64,000 bases of DNA, taken from positions 1 to 64,000 of the forward strand of contig CAYFQG010000005.1 in assembly GCA_964345295.1 (NCBI GenBank), in the 5' to 3' direction. This stretch comes from JASBZA01 sp964345295 (GTDB lineage Bacteria; Bacillota; Clostridia; Saccharofermentanales; Fastidiosipilaceae). Within the stretch, counting starts at the first letter, position 1; each line of letters begins with the position of its first letter. Shown piece after piece: positions 35,296-44,714 of this stretch. Both the position numbers and the translations under genes were made by a program. Below the pieces are notes generated by a model. That model ran no database searches. It worked only from the letters and a program-made list of their open reading frames with translations, and had not been told where the DNA came from.

Positions 35296-35302
35296 GATTT
35301 TT

Positions 35303-36196
35303 CTATTTTTGTGCAATTAACGAGCGAATTTCATCTACGCTGAAAACATAATCCGTATTACAGAATTCACAGTGCACTTCTACATTTTTGCCTTCTTCGG
35401 CCAGTTCATCCAGGTCATTCTTAGATAAAGTGGCCAAAGCCCGACTAATCCTGTCTTTATTGCAGTCGCACTGATAGCGGACCGGCTTAACTTCCAGATA
35501 ATCAATCTCCGGGTCGCCTATAAACAAGTCCAGAATCTGTGCCGGATTAAAGCCCTCTTCCATCAAATAAGAGACATCGGGGAAGGCGGATATTCTTTGC
35601 TCCAGATAGGTTAATACCTCTTCCGAAGCCCCCGGCATAGGTTGAACCAAATAACCGCCCGAGTGCTTCACCCCGTTAGAGTCCAGGAGGACACCCAAAC
35701 CGAGGATGGTAGGAATCTGTTCGGAACTGGCCATATAATAGGTCAGGTCCTCGGCAATCTCGCCGGACACCAGGTGGACGCTGCCGGAATAAGGGTTGGC
35801 TCCGGCCTGGCTCTTAATGATTGTTAAGACACCGTTTTGAACCGCCCGGTGGACATCAAACTTGTGTGCGTCATCTTCTTTAAAATAGGAAGGTAGCTTG
35901 GAGTTTTGGACAAAGCCTTTTACGTCACCGTTTTGCTTAACGACGACCGTCATGCCGCCCAATTCGCCTTCACATTTAATAATGCCCGTAATTTCATCCG
36001 TTTCATTTTTTAGGTCCATGGCCATAAGTTCCAGCCCGGTCATAAAACGTCCCAAGGCTACAGTTGACAGGGGACTTAAATCATGGGTCTGCCTGGCTTC
36101 ACTTACGAGGTCTGTTGTTCGAATCGCAGTCAGTCTGACCTGGCCATCCAAAGCCAGGGCTCTCACCATATGGTCTCCGTCTATGGTCAAATACAT
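35303..36196 (-). CDS. hslO: Hsp33 redox-regulated chaperone
   Basis: A 297-residue chaperone that is activated by oxidation. The zinc/redox switch is complete: CDC at about residues 240-242 and CEFC at about 271-274. The N-terminal domain has TVALGRFMTGLELMAMDLKN. It lies three bases after the methyltransferase gene, at the end of the operon running from 43023. Confidence 0.95.
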   Translation of the reverse strand: MYLTIDGDHMVRALALDGQVRLTAIRTTDLVSEARQTHDLSPLSTVALGRFMTGLELMAMDLKNETDEITGIIKCEGELGGMTVVVKQNGDVKGFVQNSKLPSYFKEDDAHKFDVHRAVQNGVLTIIKSQAGANPYSGSVHLVSGEIAEDLTYYMASSEQIPTILGLGVLLDSNGVKHSGGYLVQPMPGASEEVLTYLEQRISAFPDVSYLMEEGFNPAQILDLFIGDPEIDYLEVKPVRYQCDCNKDRISRALATLSKNDLDELAEEGKNVEVHCEFCNTDYVFSVDEIRSLIAQK

Positions 36197-36199
36197 AAT

Positions 36200-36994
36200 T
36201 TATCCTTTCTTTTCTGCCAAAATAAAATGGCGTGCCGAAGCGCCTAAAGCTTCATTTCTACCTTCATCTAATTGTAAAATCCGCGCCCGAGCCCCCAGCT
36301 TCTCCAGCTCGGCCAAAATCCGGCCCGGCTCATGATAGTATTCTTCTATTTCCAGGTCTTCTCTTAAGTAGAAGTCCCCGTCCTCATTTTCTTCCGTCAA
36401 GCTGAACAAGCTGATATCCGCACGATTTTTCTTCAGCATTTCATCGTAATGGTTTTCCCATAAGAGGGCGTAATCCTCACCGATGTCATAGTAAAAACTT
36501 TGGCCGAAACTCTCTTTCATATAGTCTAAACGCAGTAGGTCCATGACGAAAATTCCACCGGGTGCCAAAGCTTCAACAACCGAGGCCAGGCTCTGCAGCA
36601 TCCCTTCTTCGTCCAAGTGATTATAGGTATCAAGACTGGTATAGGCTAACTTAATATCCGAAAAGCCCTCTAAGTCTCTGATATCCGCATGGATAAAACG
36701 AATATTTAGGGGCCCGTCGCCTACATGATCTTGCACTAAGAATGCCGCTTCTTCCAGCATCCCCTGAGACAGGTCTACCGCATAAACCAGATAGCCCATA
36801 TCACTGAGGGCCAAAGCCACTTGTCCGGTCCCACAGCCCAAATCCAAAGCGAGCGGAGCCTCTCCTTTTTCCTCTTTCACCCCGGGCCCATACATTTCGT
36901 ATAAATCATTCAAGAAACGGGCCCAAGCTTCCGGCTCGGCCCGGTCTTGAAAACGGTCATAAAAAGGGGCCAGAATATCGTAAGGGTTCATCAA
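36200..36994 (-). CDS. Class I SAM-dependent methyltransferase
   Basis: A 264-residue Rossmann-fold methyltransferase. Motif I is ALDLGCGTGQVALALS at about residues 47-62, followed by VYAVDLSQGML. The target is unknown. Its ATG overlaps the ctpA stop by four bases (ATGA) and its stop is three bases before hslO, so it is tightly coupled to both. No targeting domain beyond the core fold was recognised. Confidence 0.88.
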   Translation of the reverse strand: MMNPYDILAPFYDRFQDRAEPEAWARFLNDLYEMYGPGVKEEKGEAPLALDLGCGTGQVALALSDMGYLVYAVDLSQGMLEEAAFLVQDHVGDGPLNIRFIHADIRDLEGFSDIKLAYTSLDTYNHLDEEGMLQSLASVVEALAPGGIFVMDLLRLDYMKESFGQSFYYDIGEDYALLWENHYDEMLKKNRADISLFSLTEENEDGDFYLREDLEIEEYYHEPGRILAELEKLGARARILQLDEGRNEALGASARHFILAEKKG

Positions 36995-38635
36995 AGATTA
37001 TGGTCTCCTCCGGCGTCTTTCCTATAGCTTTCCAAACTCTTGATGGCCTTGGTCAGGGCATCATCATCCTTGGGCTCTAATTTATAGAGCGGGGTAGCCT
37101 GATGCTTGGGATCGATGGCTTCGGCCGGAATATCCGGAAGGAGTCCCTTACCTTCGATCAGTTCACCCGAAGGTAAGTAGTAATTGAATATGGTTACGTT
37201 AATGCCGGATCCGTCATCCATTGTGTAAAGTGATGTACCGGAACCCTTGCCGTAGGTCTTCTCTCCTACCAGGACAGCGGTGACTGAAATGCCTAGAAGC
37301 TGCTCGTCGATCCACTCCTTAACGGCGTCCCCGCCTTCTTCTTCGCCTTCCTCAAAGTCCGTCGCGTCAATGAAACCTACCGNNNNNNNNNNCTCTCCTA
37401 CCAGGACCGCTTTACCGTGGTCACGTAAAACACCGCTGAAAAGCTCCGATGCCGAGGCAGAGTTACCGTTAACCAAAATCGCATAGCGCATATCGTCCGG
37501 TACCATCCTGTCCGGACCGGATTCCCAGGTTCTGGTATAAGGTTTGCCGTTCTCACGCCCCTTAATCGTAACCAGAAGCTCTTCGGGCAGAAGTTGATCT
37601 AAAACCTTTACAACCGATTCGGCCGAACCGCCCGGATTGTTACGAAGATCAAAGACAATGTCTTTGGCCCCTGCCTTAAGAAGCTCGTCAAGACCCTTTT
37701 TAAAAGGCTCAANNNNNNNNNNCTACTTTGGCCCTGGTAAGGGTCACGTCAATTTGTTTACCGTCACGAATAATGGTCATACGGACCTTGCTGCCCATCT
37801 CACCTCGGACACGGTTAGCCAATTCCTGTACGTTGGCAAATTGTTCCGCTGCCTGACCGTCTATGGCGAAAATCACATCGCCCGCCTGCAAGCCGGCCTT
37901 CTCGGCAGGACCCTTGGCTACAACGGACACAATGCTGTAAAGCTTGGTCTCCTGGTCCTGGCTTACCGTAGCACCGATGCCTGAGTAATTGCCTTCCAAA
38001 GATTCCATGAAGGCCTGTACATCTTCTTTGCTTAAATAATAGGTGTACTTGCTGTCCATGCTGTTAGCCAGGCCGATACCCATGGCTTCAATTATCTCGG
38101 AGGGGCTTAAAACCTTATAGTAATTGTTCTGAAGCGTTTCAATCATCTGCGCCAGCTTCTCCGCCTGTATCTTGGCTTCGGGATCCGCTGTGTGGATAGA
38201 TAAGCCCAAGCTGCCGGTATCGGTTACTTGACCGGGCTCCATAGAAGAGTTCCCACTCCCTCTGCCTGTTCCGGGTAAGATTCCCTGACTAGACAAGGCC
38301 CAGACAGAGCCTGCCGTAATCACAAAAGTCAGTAAGATACTTAAAAGAACAGGGAAAATAGCGGTCTTGGTCTTACGAGGTCTGTAGAGGTTGCCCGGCA
38401 TGGGGCGGCCGTAAGGGTTGGGTCCATAGGCATTGGGTCCGGAAGGACCGGGTCCTTGTTGCTGGTTCCACGGACCTTGCGGGCCGGATCCTTGGGGCCC
38501 CTGATTGGGACCTTGAGACTCGGGCCTTTCAGGCCCCTCACCGGTATTCTTATCGGATTCCGGATTGTGTCCTTGATTATTCTGCTCCCGGTCGTCCAAG
38601 AAACTCCTGTGTTGCCAATTCTGATTCTGGTCCAT
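36991..38635 (-). CDS. ctpA: S41-family C-terminal processing protease, broken by two assembly gaps
   Basis: A Pro/Gly/Gln-rich cytoplasmic N-terminus (about 85 residues), one membrane anchor near residues 92-113, and a PDZ domain (YSGIGATVSQ to AKV). The S41 core has FDLRNNPGG, the catalytic-serine block NGNSASASELFSG (near 37450) and the lysine block VGEKTYGKG (near 37255). Runs of ten N at 37713-37722 and 37383-37392 interrupt it. The reading frame changes across the first run, so its true length is not ten, and the order of pieces around the second looks wrong because VLVGE occurs twice. The intact gene probably encodes a CtpA-like processing protease for envelope proteins, as its place after the M23 and ftsX genes suggests. 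Confidence 0.85.
37383..37392. other. Assembly gap (10 N) inside ctpA
   Basis: Placeholder of ten undefined bases between the catalytic-serine piece and the piece ending in the catalytic lysine. Translation stays in the same frame on both sides, but VLVGE lies on both sides of the gap. Confidence 0.99.
37713..37722. other. Assembly gap (10 N) inside ctpA
   Basis: Placeholder of ten undefined bases after the PDZ domain. The coding frame differs on the two sides, so the real missing length is not ten bases. Confidence 0.99.
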
Positions 38636-38749
38636 GGTAAAACCTCCTAAAGCCTGTAAAACGCTACTATTCTAACCTAAATAATAAAAAAATTCTGCTA
38701 GTTCATACGAACCGGCAGAATTTCATGTGTATCACTTTTTCAATATGTC

Positions 38750-40252
38750 TTAAGGGAGGTATCCCAGAGGATCCACCTTGGTGTAAGAACCGCCGTTGGG
38801 AATCTGCACTTCAAAGTGCAAGTGACATCCCGTAGACATACCGGTCGATCCCATACCGCCTATACGTTGACCCTGGCTGACACGCTGACCCTTTACCACA
38901 TCGATACTCTTCAAGTGGCCGTAAAGTGTCTTCGTTCCGTCATCATGAAGTATCTCTACATAGTTGCCGTAAGACCAGCCGCCCCAGTTCATGTTGGGGT
39001 AAGGATAGTAGGCAGTAACGACTACACCGCCCGCTGCGGCTACAATCGGATCGTTAAATCCGCCCGTCAAGTCAATACCGCTGTGGAAGTTCATAACGCC
39101 CGAACCGTAAACCGGATGAGGTCTCCAACCGAAGTAATAGGAAATATAGTAGTTACCGGGTGAAGGGTGAATGAAACCGCTGGTAGAAGGAACTTGCGGA
39201 GTTTCAGGAATCTCGGGTGTTTCGGGAACCTCGGGTTTTGTTACGCTATCCTGGCCGCCACCGGCATTGCCGTCACTGATCGGAGGCTGAGGTTTCTGTG
39301 CCTCTTCTTTCTTACGGGCTTCTTCCGCAGCTTTTTTGGCTGCTTCGGCCTTACGGGCTTCTTCCGCAGCTTTTTTGGCTGCTTCGGCCTTACGGGCTTC
39401 TTCCGCAGCTTTTTTGGCTGCTTCGGCCCGGTTAGCTATATCTTGGTTAATCTGACTTTGCTGAGCCTTAATCGATGCTCTCTCCGAGTCCAGACTGTTG
39501 TAATCGGCATTCAAATCGCCCAGGTAACTGCTACGGTTCATCAAGTTCCCCATGACGCTGGTCAACTCGTCTTCCGTGCTGCGGATACCCTTAGCCAGAT
39601 TATTTATCTCCTCTTGCTTAAGGCTTACAAACTCTTCGTATTCATCCTTGGTCTGCTTGGCCATATTCTTCTGAAAATCGGCCTTAGCTCTGGCTTGAGT
39701 CAAGTCATCTAAGACCTTAGCATCGGTTTTACCTATGGTCTCAAGTAACTTAAGATTAGTGAAAAATCCGGTAATACCGTTAGAGTTCAAGAGAACTTCC
39801 AAGAAAGACTGCTGGCTGCGTTTATACATGGCTACTAAGCGTTTCTGGAATTCTTCCTGCTTAACTTCCACGTCAGCCTTAGCATCTTCATAAGCCTGAA
39901 TAGCTGCTCTCATGGTCTCTTCGGCAGCCTTCAACTGGCCCATCAGTGTCTCATATTCGCTGTCTAAAATTTTACCTTCGGCTCTTAATTTATCCAGTTG
40001 GGAATTAAGGCCGTTGCTTTGTGACGTTAAGGTGTCCACCTCAGATTGAACTTGCGCCATCTCTTGGTTAACACGCTCTTGCTGAGCAGCCAACTCACGA
40101 TCTCTTGCTGCCAAGCTGGCCAAACTGGACATTTCTTCTTCAGTCGCGTATTGATCCTGATCTTCATCCGCCTTAAGGGCCGGACCGTACCAGGCGCCTG
40201 TTACTAAAATGGCTCCTGCCAAAAGCAGGGCTCCGATTTTATTCTTACGCAT
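38750..40252 (-). CDS. M23-family murein hydrolase with coiled coil (EnvC-like)
   Basis: A 500-residue secreted protein: signal peptide (residues 1-28), a long coiled coil (about 35-330) that includes four AEAAKKAAEEARK-type repeats, a Pro-rich linker, and a C-terminal M23 (LytM) domain. The zinc ligands are visible in HSGIDLTGG and HLHFEVQ, with YGHLKSI between them, so it should be an active endopeptidase. It follows ftsE and ftsX, whose complex is known to bind and activate such coiled-coil hydrolases at the septum. The repeats come from three perfect 39-base tandem copies. Confidence 0.92.
   Translation of the reverse strand: MRKNKIGALLLAGAILVTGAWYGPALKADEDQDQYATEEEMSSLASLAARDRELAAQQERVNQEMAQVQSEVDTLTSQSNGLNSQLDKLRAEGKILDSEYETLMGQLKAAEETMRAAIQAYEDAKADVEVKQEEFQKRLVAMYKRSQQSFLEVLLNSNGITGFFTNLKLLETIGKTDAKVLDDLTQARAKADFQKNMAKQTKDEYEEFVSLKQEEINNLAKGIRSTEDELTSVMGNLMNRSSYLGDLNADYNSLDSERASIKAQQSQINQDIANRAEAAKKAAEEARKAEAAKKAAEEARKAEAAKKAAEEARKKEEAQKPQPPISDGNAGGGQDSVTKPEVPETPEIPETPQVPSTSGFIHPSPGNYYISYYFGWRPHPVYGSGVMNFHSGIDLTGGFNDPIVAAAGGVVVTAYYPYPNMNWGGWSYGNYVEILHDDGTKTLYGHLKSIDVVKGQRVSQGQRIGGMGSTGMSTGCHLHFEVQIPNGGSYTKVDPLGYLP
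39311..39427. repeat. Three perfect 39-bp tandem repeats inside the M23 gene
   Basis: Units at 39311-39349, 39350-39388 and 39389-39427 are identical. Each encodes 13 residues (EAAKKAAEEARKA) of the coiled coil, so changes in copy number keep the frame and only alter coil length. Confidence 0.95.
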
Positions 40253-40268
40253 TCATTTCCTCCCGGTG

Positions 40269-41162
40269 TTAGACGTTTACGTGTTTTCTAACTGAAATAC
40301 CACTTCCTACGGCTCCCACGAGTGTTCCGGTCAAGAAGAGAACCAGCAAGATAATCCATGTCAGGTTCTCAAGCGGTAGTAGGGCCAAAGCACTACTGAC
40401 CGGCGTATCGCCCATAGCCAGGTCATAAATTCTGTTATACAAAATAACAACAACGACCCAGGCCGCTAGCGAGCCGATTATACCAGTAAAGGCACCCTCT
40501 AGCAAATAAGGGACTCGGATGTAGGAATTAGTCGCTCCGACATACTTCATGATGGCCACCTCTTCCGATCGGGCCAAAATAGAAATCCTTACCATATTCG
40601 AAATAATCAACAAGGAAACCAAGAGTAAAACCGTCACCGAAATAAGGCTGGCGATGTTTACAATCTTAGAGGCTTGGTTCAAAAAATCGATTACAACTTG
40701 GCTGTATTCTATATTATCGATTCCCGGGTAGGTGCGGATTTTTTCTTTAAAAGCATCCACTGTATCCGGATCGTTTAACTGCACGGTAAAAGAATAGGGT
40801 AAAAGAGCGGGATCGAAAGAGTCTATCAAAGACGCATCATCGCCCAAAATATCTCTATAGTTATCGTAGTGTTCTTGAGGACTTAAGAGCTTATAATTTT
40901 TGACCAAAGGATTTGACTCCAGCTCCTTGTCCAGGTCTTCCAACTGTGCTTGAGGAACGTCCTCACGCATCCAGATTTCAATAGGCGGTTCGGTCCCTAC
41001 CTTGTCAATAATAAAATTGGCATTCAAGGTAAAGGCCATGAAGCTGCCCAAGATAATCAACATGAGCGTTACGGTAGTGATAGAGGCGAAGGTAATCATG
41101 GGGTGTCTGGAAATCCCCCTGAACGCTTCCTTTATCATGTTTTTTATGACGTTAGAGTGCAT
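40269..41162 (-). CDS. ftsX: Cell division protein FtsX
   Basis: A 297-residue membrane protein with four transmembrane segments: one near the N-terminus (about 22-45), a large extracellular domain, then three at the C-terminal half. EVAIMKYVGATNSYIRVPYL is the FtsX/MacB-type conserved block. With FtsE it transmits ATP-driven changes to cell wall hydrolases. It follows ftsE by 46 bases. Confidence 0.94.
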   Translation of the reverse strand: MHSNVIKNMIKEAFRGISRHPMITFASITTVTLMLIILGSFMAFTLNANFIIDKVGTEPPIEIWMREDVPQAQLEDLDKELESNPLVKNYKLLSPQEHYDNYRDILGDDASLIDSFDPALLPYSFTVQLNDPDTVDAFKEKIRTYPGIDNIEYSQVVIDFLNQASKIVNIASLISVTVLLLVSLLIISNMVRISILARSEEVAIMKYVGATNSYIRVPYLLEGAFTGIIGSLAAWVVVVILYNRIYDLAMGDTPVSSALALLPLENLTWIILLVLFLTGTLVGAVGSGISVRKHVNV

Positions 41163-41208
41163 GAATATCTAAATCTTCCTATAACTGCTGACTATAATTC
41201 GCGACGGT

Positions 41209-41910
41209 CTACTCTTCCGGTAAGATACAATAGCTGTAACTTCCCTGAAGCTCGTCACGAATAACCGAGCCGTCCTTAATTTCGATAACGCGCTGACGCA
41301 TCTTATCAACCAAGTCCCTGTCATGGGTACAGACGACTACCGTAGTTCCTTCTTTATTAATCTCTTGGAGTAAGGCCATAATCTGCTCGGAGTTATCCGG
41401 ATCCAAGTTTCCCGTAGGCTCGTCGGCCAAAAGAATCTTCGGGTTGTTGACAATAGCCCGGGCAATGGCTACACGTTGCTGCTCACCGCCGGACAATTCC
41501 GAGGGCTTGGCTTTCATCTTGGATCTAAGGCCCACCGTGCTTAATACGATAGGAACCTGGCGACGAATCTTGGCCTTGGAAGCGCCTACGATTTCCATGG
41601 CAAAGGCGACATTTTCAAAGACCGTCTTGCTGTCAATCAGACGGAAATCCTGGAAAATCATGCCTAAATTACGGCGCACATAGGGGATGGCTCTGGGCTT
41701 AATACGGGCCAGAGCCTTGTCTCCCAAAACAATCTCACCTTCCTGAAAACGCTCTTCACAAGAAAGGAGTTTAATAACTGTCGACTTTCCCGAACCGCTA
41801 GGTCCTATGATGAAAACAAATTCCCCTTGATCAATGTGAAAACTCACGTCATTAAGTGCCAAGGGGGCTTTGTTGGAGTAGGCCATACTCACATTCTGAA
41901 AATCAATCAT
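41209..41910 (-). CDS. ftsE: Cell division ATP-binding protein FtsE
   Basis: A 233-residue ABC ATPase: GPSGSGKST (Walker A), LSGGEQQRVAIARAI (signature) and ILLADEPTGNLD (Walker B). It begins four bases after the PucR-like gene ends and precedes ftsX. It powers FtsX for septal wall hydrolysis. Confidence 0.95.
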   Translation of the reverse strand: MIDFQNVSMAYSNKAPLALNDVSFHIDQGEFVFIIGPSGSGKSTVIKLLSCEERFQEGEIVLGDKALARIKPRAIPYVRRNLGMIFQDFRLIDSKTVFENVAFAMEIVGASKAKIRRQVPIVLSTVGLRSKMKAKPSELSGGEQQRVAIARAIVNNPKILLADEPTGNLDPDNSEQIMALLQEINKEGTTVVVCTHDRDLVDKMRQRVIEIKDGSVIRDELQGSYSYCILPEE

Positions 41911-41913
41911 AAT

Positions 41914-43023
41914 TTAGTTGCGCCACCACTTGTTCGTGTTGGAAGAAGTAGAGTCTTTCTCTAAGAACTGCAGGTACTGGCGCACCATGGAAGCCAACTT
42001 GAATAAGACCGCATCATCAAAGGTTCTAAGGTCCAGACCGGTAATTTTGGCCACCTTGTCCAAACGATAAACCAATGTATTACGGTGAACGAAAAGCTTT
42101 CTGGATGTCTCGGATCCGTTCAGGTTGTTCTCGAAGAATTTATCAATGGTAACCAGGGTCTCGGAATCCAGCGCTTCGTAAGAACCTTCCGGGAAAACCT
42201 CGTCCAAGAACATATGGCACAAGGTAGGCGGCAGCTGATAAATCAAGCGACCCAAGCCTAAGCTGTCATAACGGATGACATTCTTCTCGGGGCTGAAAAT
42301 TCCGCCGACGGTCATAGCTAAACTGGCTTCACGGTAAGACTTGGCGCAATCCTTCAAAGTCTCGGCCGGCAAGCCTACACCGATAACGGTCTGAGCCATG
42401 GATTCACTGTTCAAGGTATTGAGAATTTCTTCGGCCATCGAATCAATCTGGTCTAACTCATCACGATAGAATTCCTTAACCAAAACGATGGAATTCTCAT
42501 CCATAGCGAAGACATAGTCCATCTTGCGGTTGGGGAAAAGAGACTTCAAAACTTCCAAGCTGTCCAGACTGGATTCTTCCTGAACCTTAATTAAGAAAAC
42601 AACTCTCAACGCGGCATAAGGTACCCTGTATTCTCTGGCCTTCAGAGGAATATCACCGGGCAGCTCATTTTCCAAAAGGATGTTCTTAATCAGGTCATCG
42701 CGGTCGGAATCCTGATTGCCGTCCTGCAGAGCGGCCACAAGCCAATTGGTCAGAAGCTCCAGATAAGTCTGAGCGGTCTGATCGGTCCCCTCAATAAAGC
42801 AGACATACTCGGGGGCCTGGTCGGTTCCGAACTTACGATAGGTGGTCTTACCCGTCACGGCCAAAACGTCATCTGAGGCAAAGATCTCAGAAGCCAGTTT
42901 ATCGACCGAACCGACACGGCTCTGGTTTGTACAGGCAATGACGATACCGTCTGAATCGGTTACACCGGCAATGCGGTCCAATATATTGGTTGCCTCTTGT
43001 ATTACCTTGTTAATTTCTTCCAT
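41914..43023 (-). CDS. PucR/CdaR-type transcriptional regulator
   Basis: A 369-residue protein. The C-terminal block FENNLNGSETSRKLFVHRNT then LVYRLDKVAKITGLDL is the PucR/CdaR helix-turn-helix; the N-terminal half resembles the sugar-diacid recognition domain of CdaR (VTDSDGIVIACTN, SVDKLASEIF). CdaR proteins answer sugar acids such as glycerate or glucarate, but the effector here is unknown. It starts a long operon leading into ftsE. An AAAGGAAG-type site lies before the ATG. Confidence 0.85.
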   Translation of the reverse strand: MEEINKVIQEATNILDRIAGVTDSDGIVIACTNQSRVGSVDKLASEIFASDDVLAVTGKTTYRKFGTDQAPEYVCFIEGTDQTAQTYLELLTNWLVAALQDGNQDSDRDDLIKNILLENELPGDIPLKAREYRVPYAALRVVFLIKVQEESSLDSLEVLKSLFPNRKMDYVFAMDENSIVLVKEFYRDELDQIDSMAEEILNTLNSESMAQTVIGVGLPAETLKDCAKSYREASLAMTVGGIFSPEKNVIRYDSLGLGRLIYQLPPTLCHMFLDEVFPEGSYEALDSETLVTIDKFFENNLNGSETSRKLFVHRNTLVYRLDKVAKITGLDLRTFDDAVLFKLASMVRQYLQFLEKDSTSSNTNKWWRN

Positions 43024-43060
43024 AGATTCTTCCTTTCGCCTACGCTCGATTCACTTGAAC

Positions 43061-43089
43061 ATTATGCAATTATTACAAGAATATTTCAA
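43061..43089 (-). promoter_or_regulatory. Promoter of the PucR-ftsEX-M23-ctpA-hslO operon
   Basis: On the minus strand TTGAAA (43084-43089), a 17-base AT-rich spacer and CATAAT (43061-43066) form a good sigma-70 promoter 38 bases before the start codon. Confidence 0.75.
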
Positions 43090-43169
43090 GCTTAATCTTT
43101 TTTCGGGTTCTTCGAAATCTTTCTGTAATCTTTCCGCCTTAGGGTACGGAATATTATCCCCATTTTACC

Positions 43170-43200
43170 AAAAAAAGAGGGATCCGTTCGGAATCCCTCT
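43170..43200 (-). terminator. Terminator after the sugar ATPase gene
   Basis: On the minus strand GAGGGATTCC, loop GAAC, GGATCCCTC and seven T residues form a strong rho-independent terminator about 40 bases after the stop codon at 43238. It separates this gene from the PucR operon. Confidence 0.88.
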
Positions 43201-43222
43201 TTACATTTTTATGAATGTTTAG

Positions 43223-43234
43223 CTTTGGCCAAAG
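43223..43234. repeat. Copy of the iterated palindrome CTTTGGCCAAAG
   Basis: A perfect 12-base palindrome in the non-coding gap just after the ATPase stop codon. It is one of the few complete copies outside genes of a motif (TTTGGCC and its complement GGCCAAA) found about 100 times in this window; other ten-base TTTGGCCAAA copies start at 5816, 7437, 12287, 18140 and 59006. Confidence 0.7.
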
Positions 43235-43237
43235 ACC

Positions 43238-44359
43238 TTAGGAAATAATGGTTCTCTCGGTGTCCTTGTCAAAGATATTCACACGTTTGTTATCAATAGC
43301 GATGGTTACTTCGTCACCGACGTTGGTTCTGGATTCGATAGGATCAACACTGGCGGTGATAGAAGAGTTATGAACGGTACAGTACAGATAAGACTGAGCA
43401 CCTAACTTCTCAACAACGTCTACCAAAGCGGGGATGGTAGCGCCGGACAGCTTAGCCTGCTCGACTTCCTCGGGGCTGTCACTCATAGCTTCGGGTCTGA
43501 TACCGATGATGACTTCCTTACCGATGTAATCCTGAACTTCGGGTACGTCGTATTTTGCCTGATTCAGGTAAACAACGTGGTCGCTGAGCTGGAAGCCTAC
43601 GCCTCTTTCGTCTTTTACCAAAGTGGCATTCATGAAGTTCATAGGAGGCATGCCGATGAAGCCGGCTACGAAGGTATTAACGGGGTGCATGTAAAGGGTG
43701 GTCGGGTCATCTACCTGCTGGATGAAACCGTCCTTCATAACAACGATACGAGAACCCATGGTCATAGCTTCGGTCTGGTCGTGGGTAACATAGATAAAGG
43801 TGGTAGCCAAACGCTGATGGAGCTTGGTAATCTCAACACGCATCTGAACACGGAGCTTGGCGTCCAAGTTGGACAAAGGTTCGTCCATCAAGAAGACCTT
43901 GGGGTTACGGACGATAGCACGACCCAAAGCAACACGCTGTCTCTGGCCACCGGATAGGGCCTTAGGCTTACGATCCAGCAAGTGCTCAATCTCAAGGATC
44001 TTAGCAGCTTCGCCTACACGACGCTTAATCTCATCCTTAGGAGTTTTACGGAGTTTCAAACCGAAAGCCATATTATCGAAAACAGTCATGTGGGGATACA
44101 GAGCATAGTTCTGGAAAACCATGGCGATGTCTCTGTCCTTAGGCTGAACGTCATTAACCAGCTTATCGCCGATATAGATTTCACCTTCGGTAATTTCTTC
44201 CAAACCTGCAATCATACGTAAAGTCGTAGACTTACCGCAACCGGAAGGACCGACCAAGATGATGAATTCCTTATCTTCGATATCCAAATTAAAATCGGAT
44301 ACCGCTACGACACCTCCATCGTATCTCTTGTAAACATTCTTAAGTACAACACTTGCCAT
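43238..44359 (-). CDS. ugpC: Sugar ABC transporter ATPase (UgpC/MsmK/MsmX type)
   Basis: A 373-residue ATPase: [20 protein letters not shown] (Walker A), [15 protein letters not shown] (signature), [16 protein letters not shown] (Walker B), then C-terminal TOBE/OB domains (about 235-373) typical of carbohydrate importers of the CUT1 group. The start is ATG 44359, seven bases after GGAGG, giving MASVVLKNV; an ATG 24 bases upstream lacks a site. It stands alone with its own terminator, as shared (multitask) ATPases do, and probably energises importers without an ATPase, such as the one at 532-4165. Confidence 0.93.
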   Translation of the reverse strand: MASVVLKNVYKRYDGGVVAVSDFNLDIEDKEFIILVGPSGCGKSTTLRMIAGLEEITEGEIYIGDKLVNDVQPKDRDIAMVFQNYALYPHMTVFDNMAFGLKLRKTPKDEIKRRVGEAAKILEIEHLLDRKPKALSGGQRQRVALGRAIVRNPKVFLMDEPLSNLDAKLRVQMRVEITKLHQRLATTFIYVTHDQTEAMTMGSRIVVMKDGFIQQVDDPTTLYMHPVNTFVAGFIGMPPMNFMNATLVKDERGVGFQLSDHVVYLNQAKYDVPEVQDYIGKEVIIGIRPEAMSDSPEEVEQAKLSGATIPALVDVVEKLGAQSYLYCTVHNSSITASVDPIESRTNVGDEVTIAIDNKRVNIFDKDTERTIIS

Positions 44360-44714
44360 TACAAAACCTCCAATAAATCTCACTTACAAGTAAGTTGAGT
44401 GTTTTACTGAATAGACTATATCATCTACAAAGACTTTTAACTACTGGCCGATTTACACAAATTAGCGGAATATTTTTTGTTTGCACGGTTGGGCCAAAAG
44501 GCCAAAAAACGCGTTTTGGAAACAAAAATTTTTTTCTTTAGTCAGAATGTGGTCAAAAACGACTTAACCTTTATCATTTATTGTTTTAATAGCAAAAAGC
44601 CCTAATACACGCGACTTGCACAGTTTTTCACCTTCTATCTCAACAAATTATTAAGATAATCGGTCCTCTATGTGCTAAAGTATGGGGCAGAATAAGAAGT
44701 GAGGGTCTAGGCTT
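44360..44714. promoter_or_regulatory. Divergent regulatory region between the sugar ATPase and GNAT genes
   Basis: A 355-base AT-rich gap without a supported gene. It holds the perfect palindrome AAAACGCGTTTT at 44506-44517, just beside two copies of GGCCAAA (44492-44507). A TATAGT-like -10 for the ATPase gene lies near 44420 on the minus strand but its -35 is poor. These are candidate sites for regulation of the ATPase gene. Confidence 0.4.

Noticed and set aside
39311..39427. Direct repeats as a possible CRISPR array
   Set aside because: The 39-base units are adjacent without spacers and code for a coiled coil in frame.
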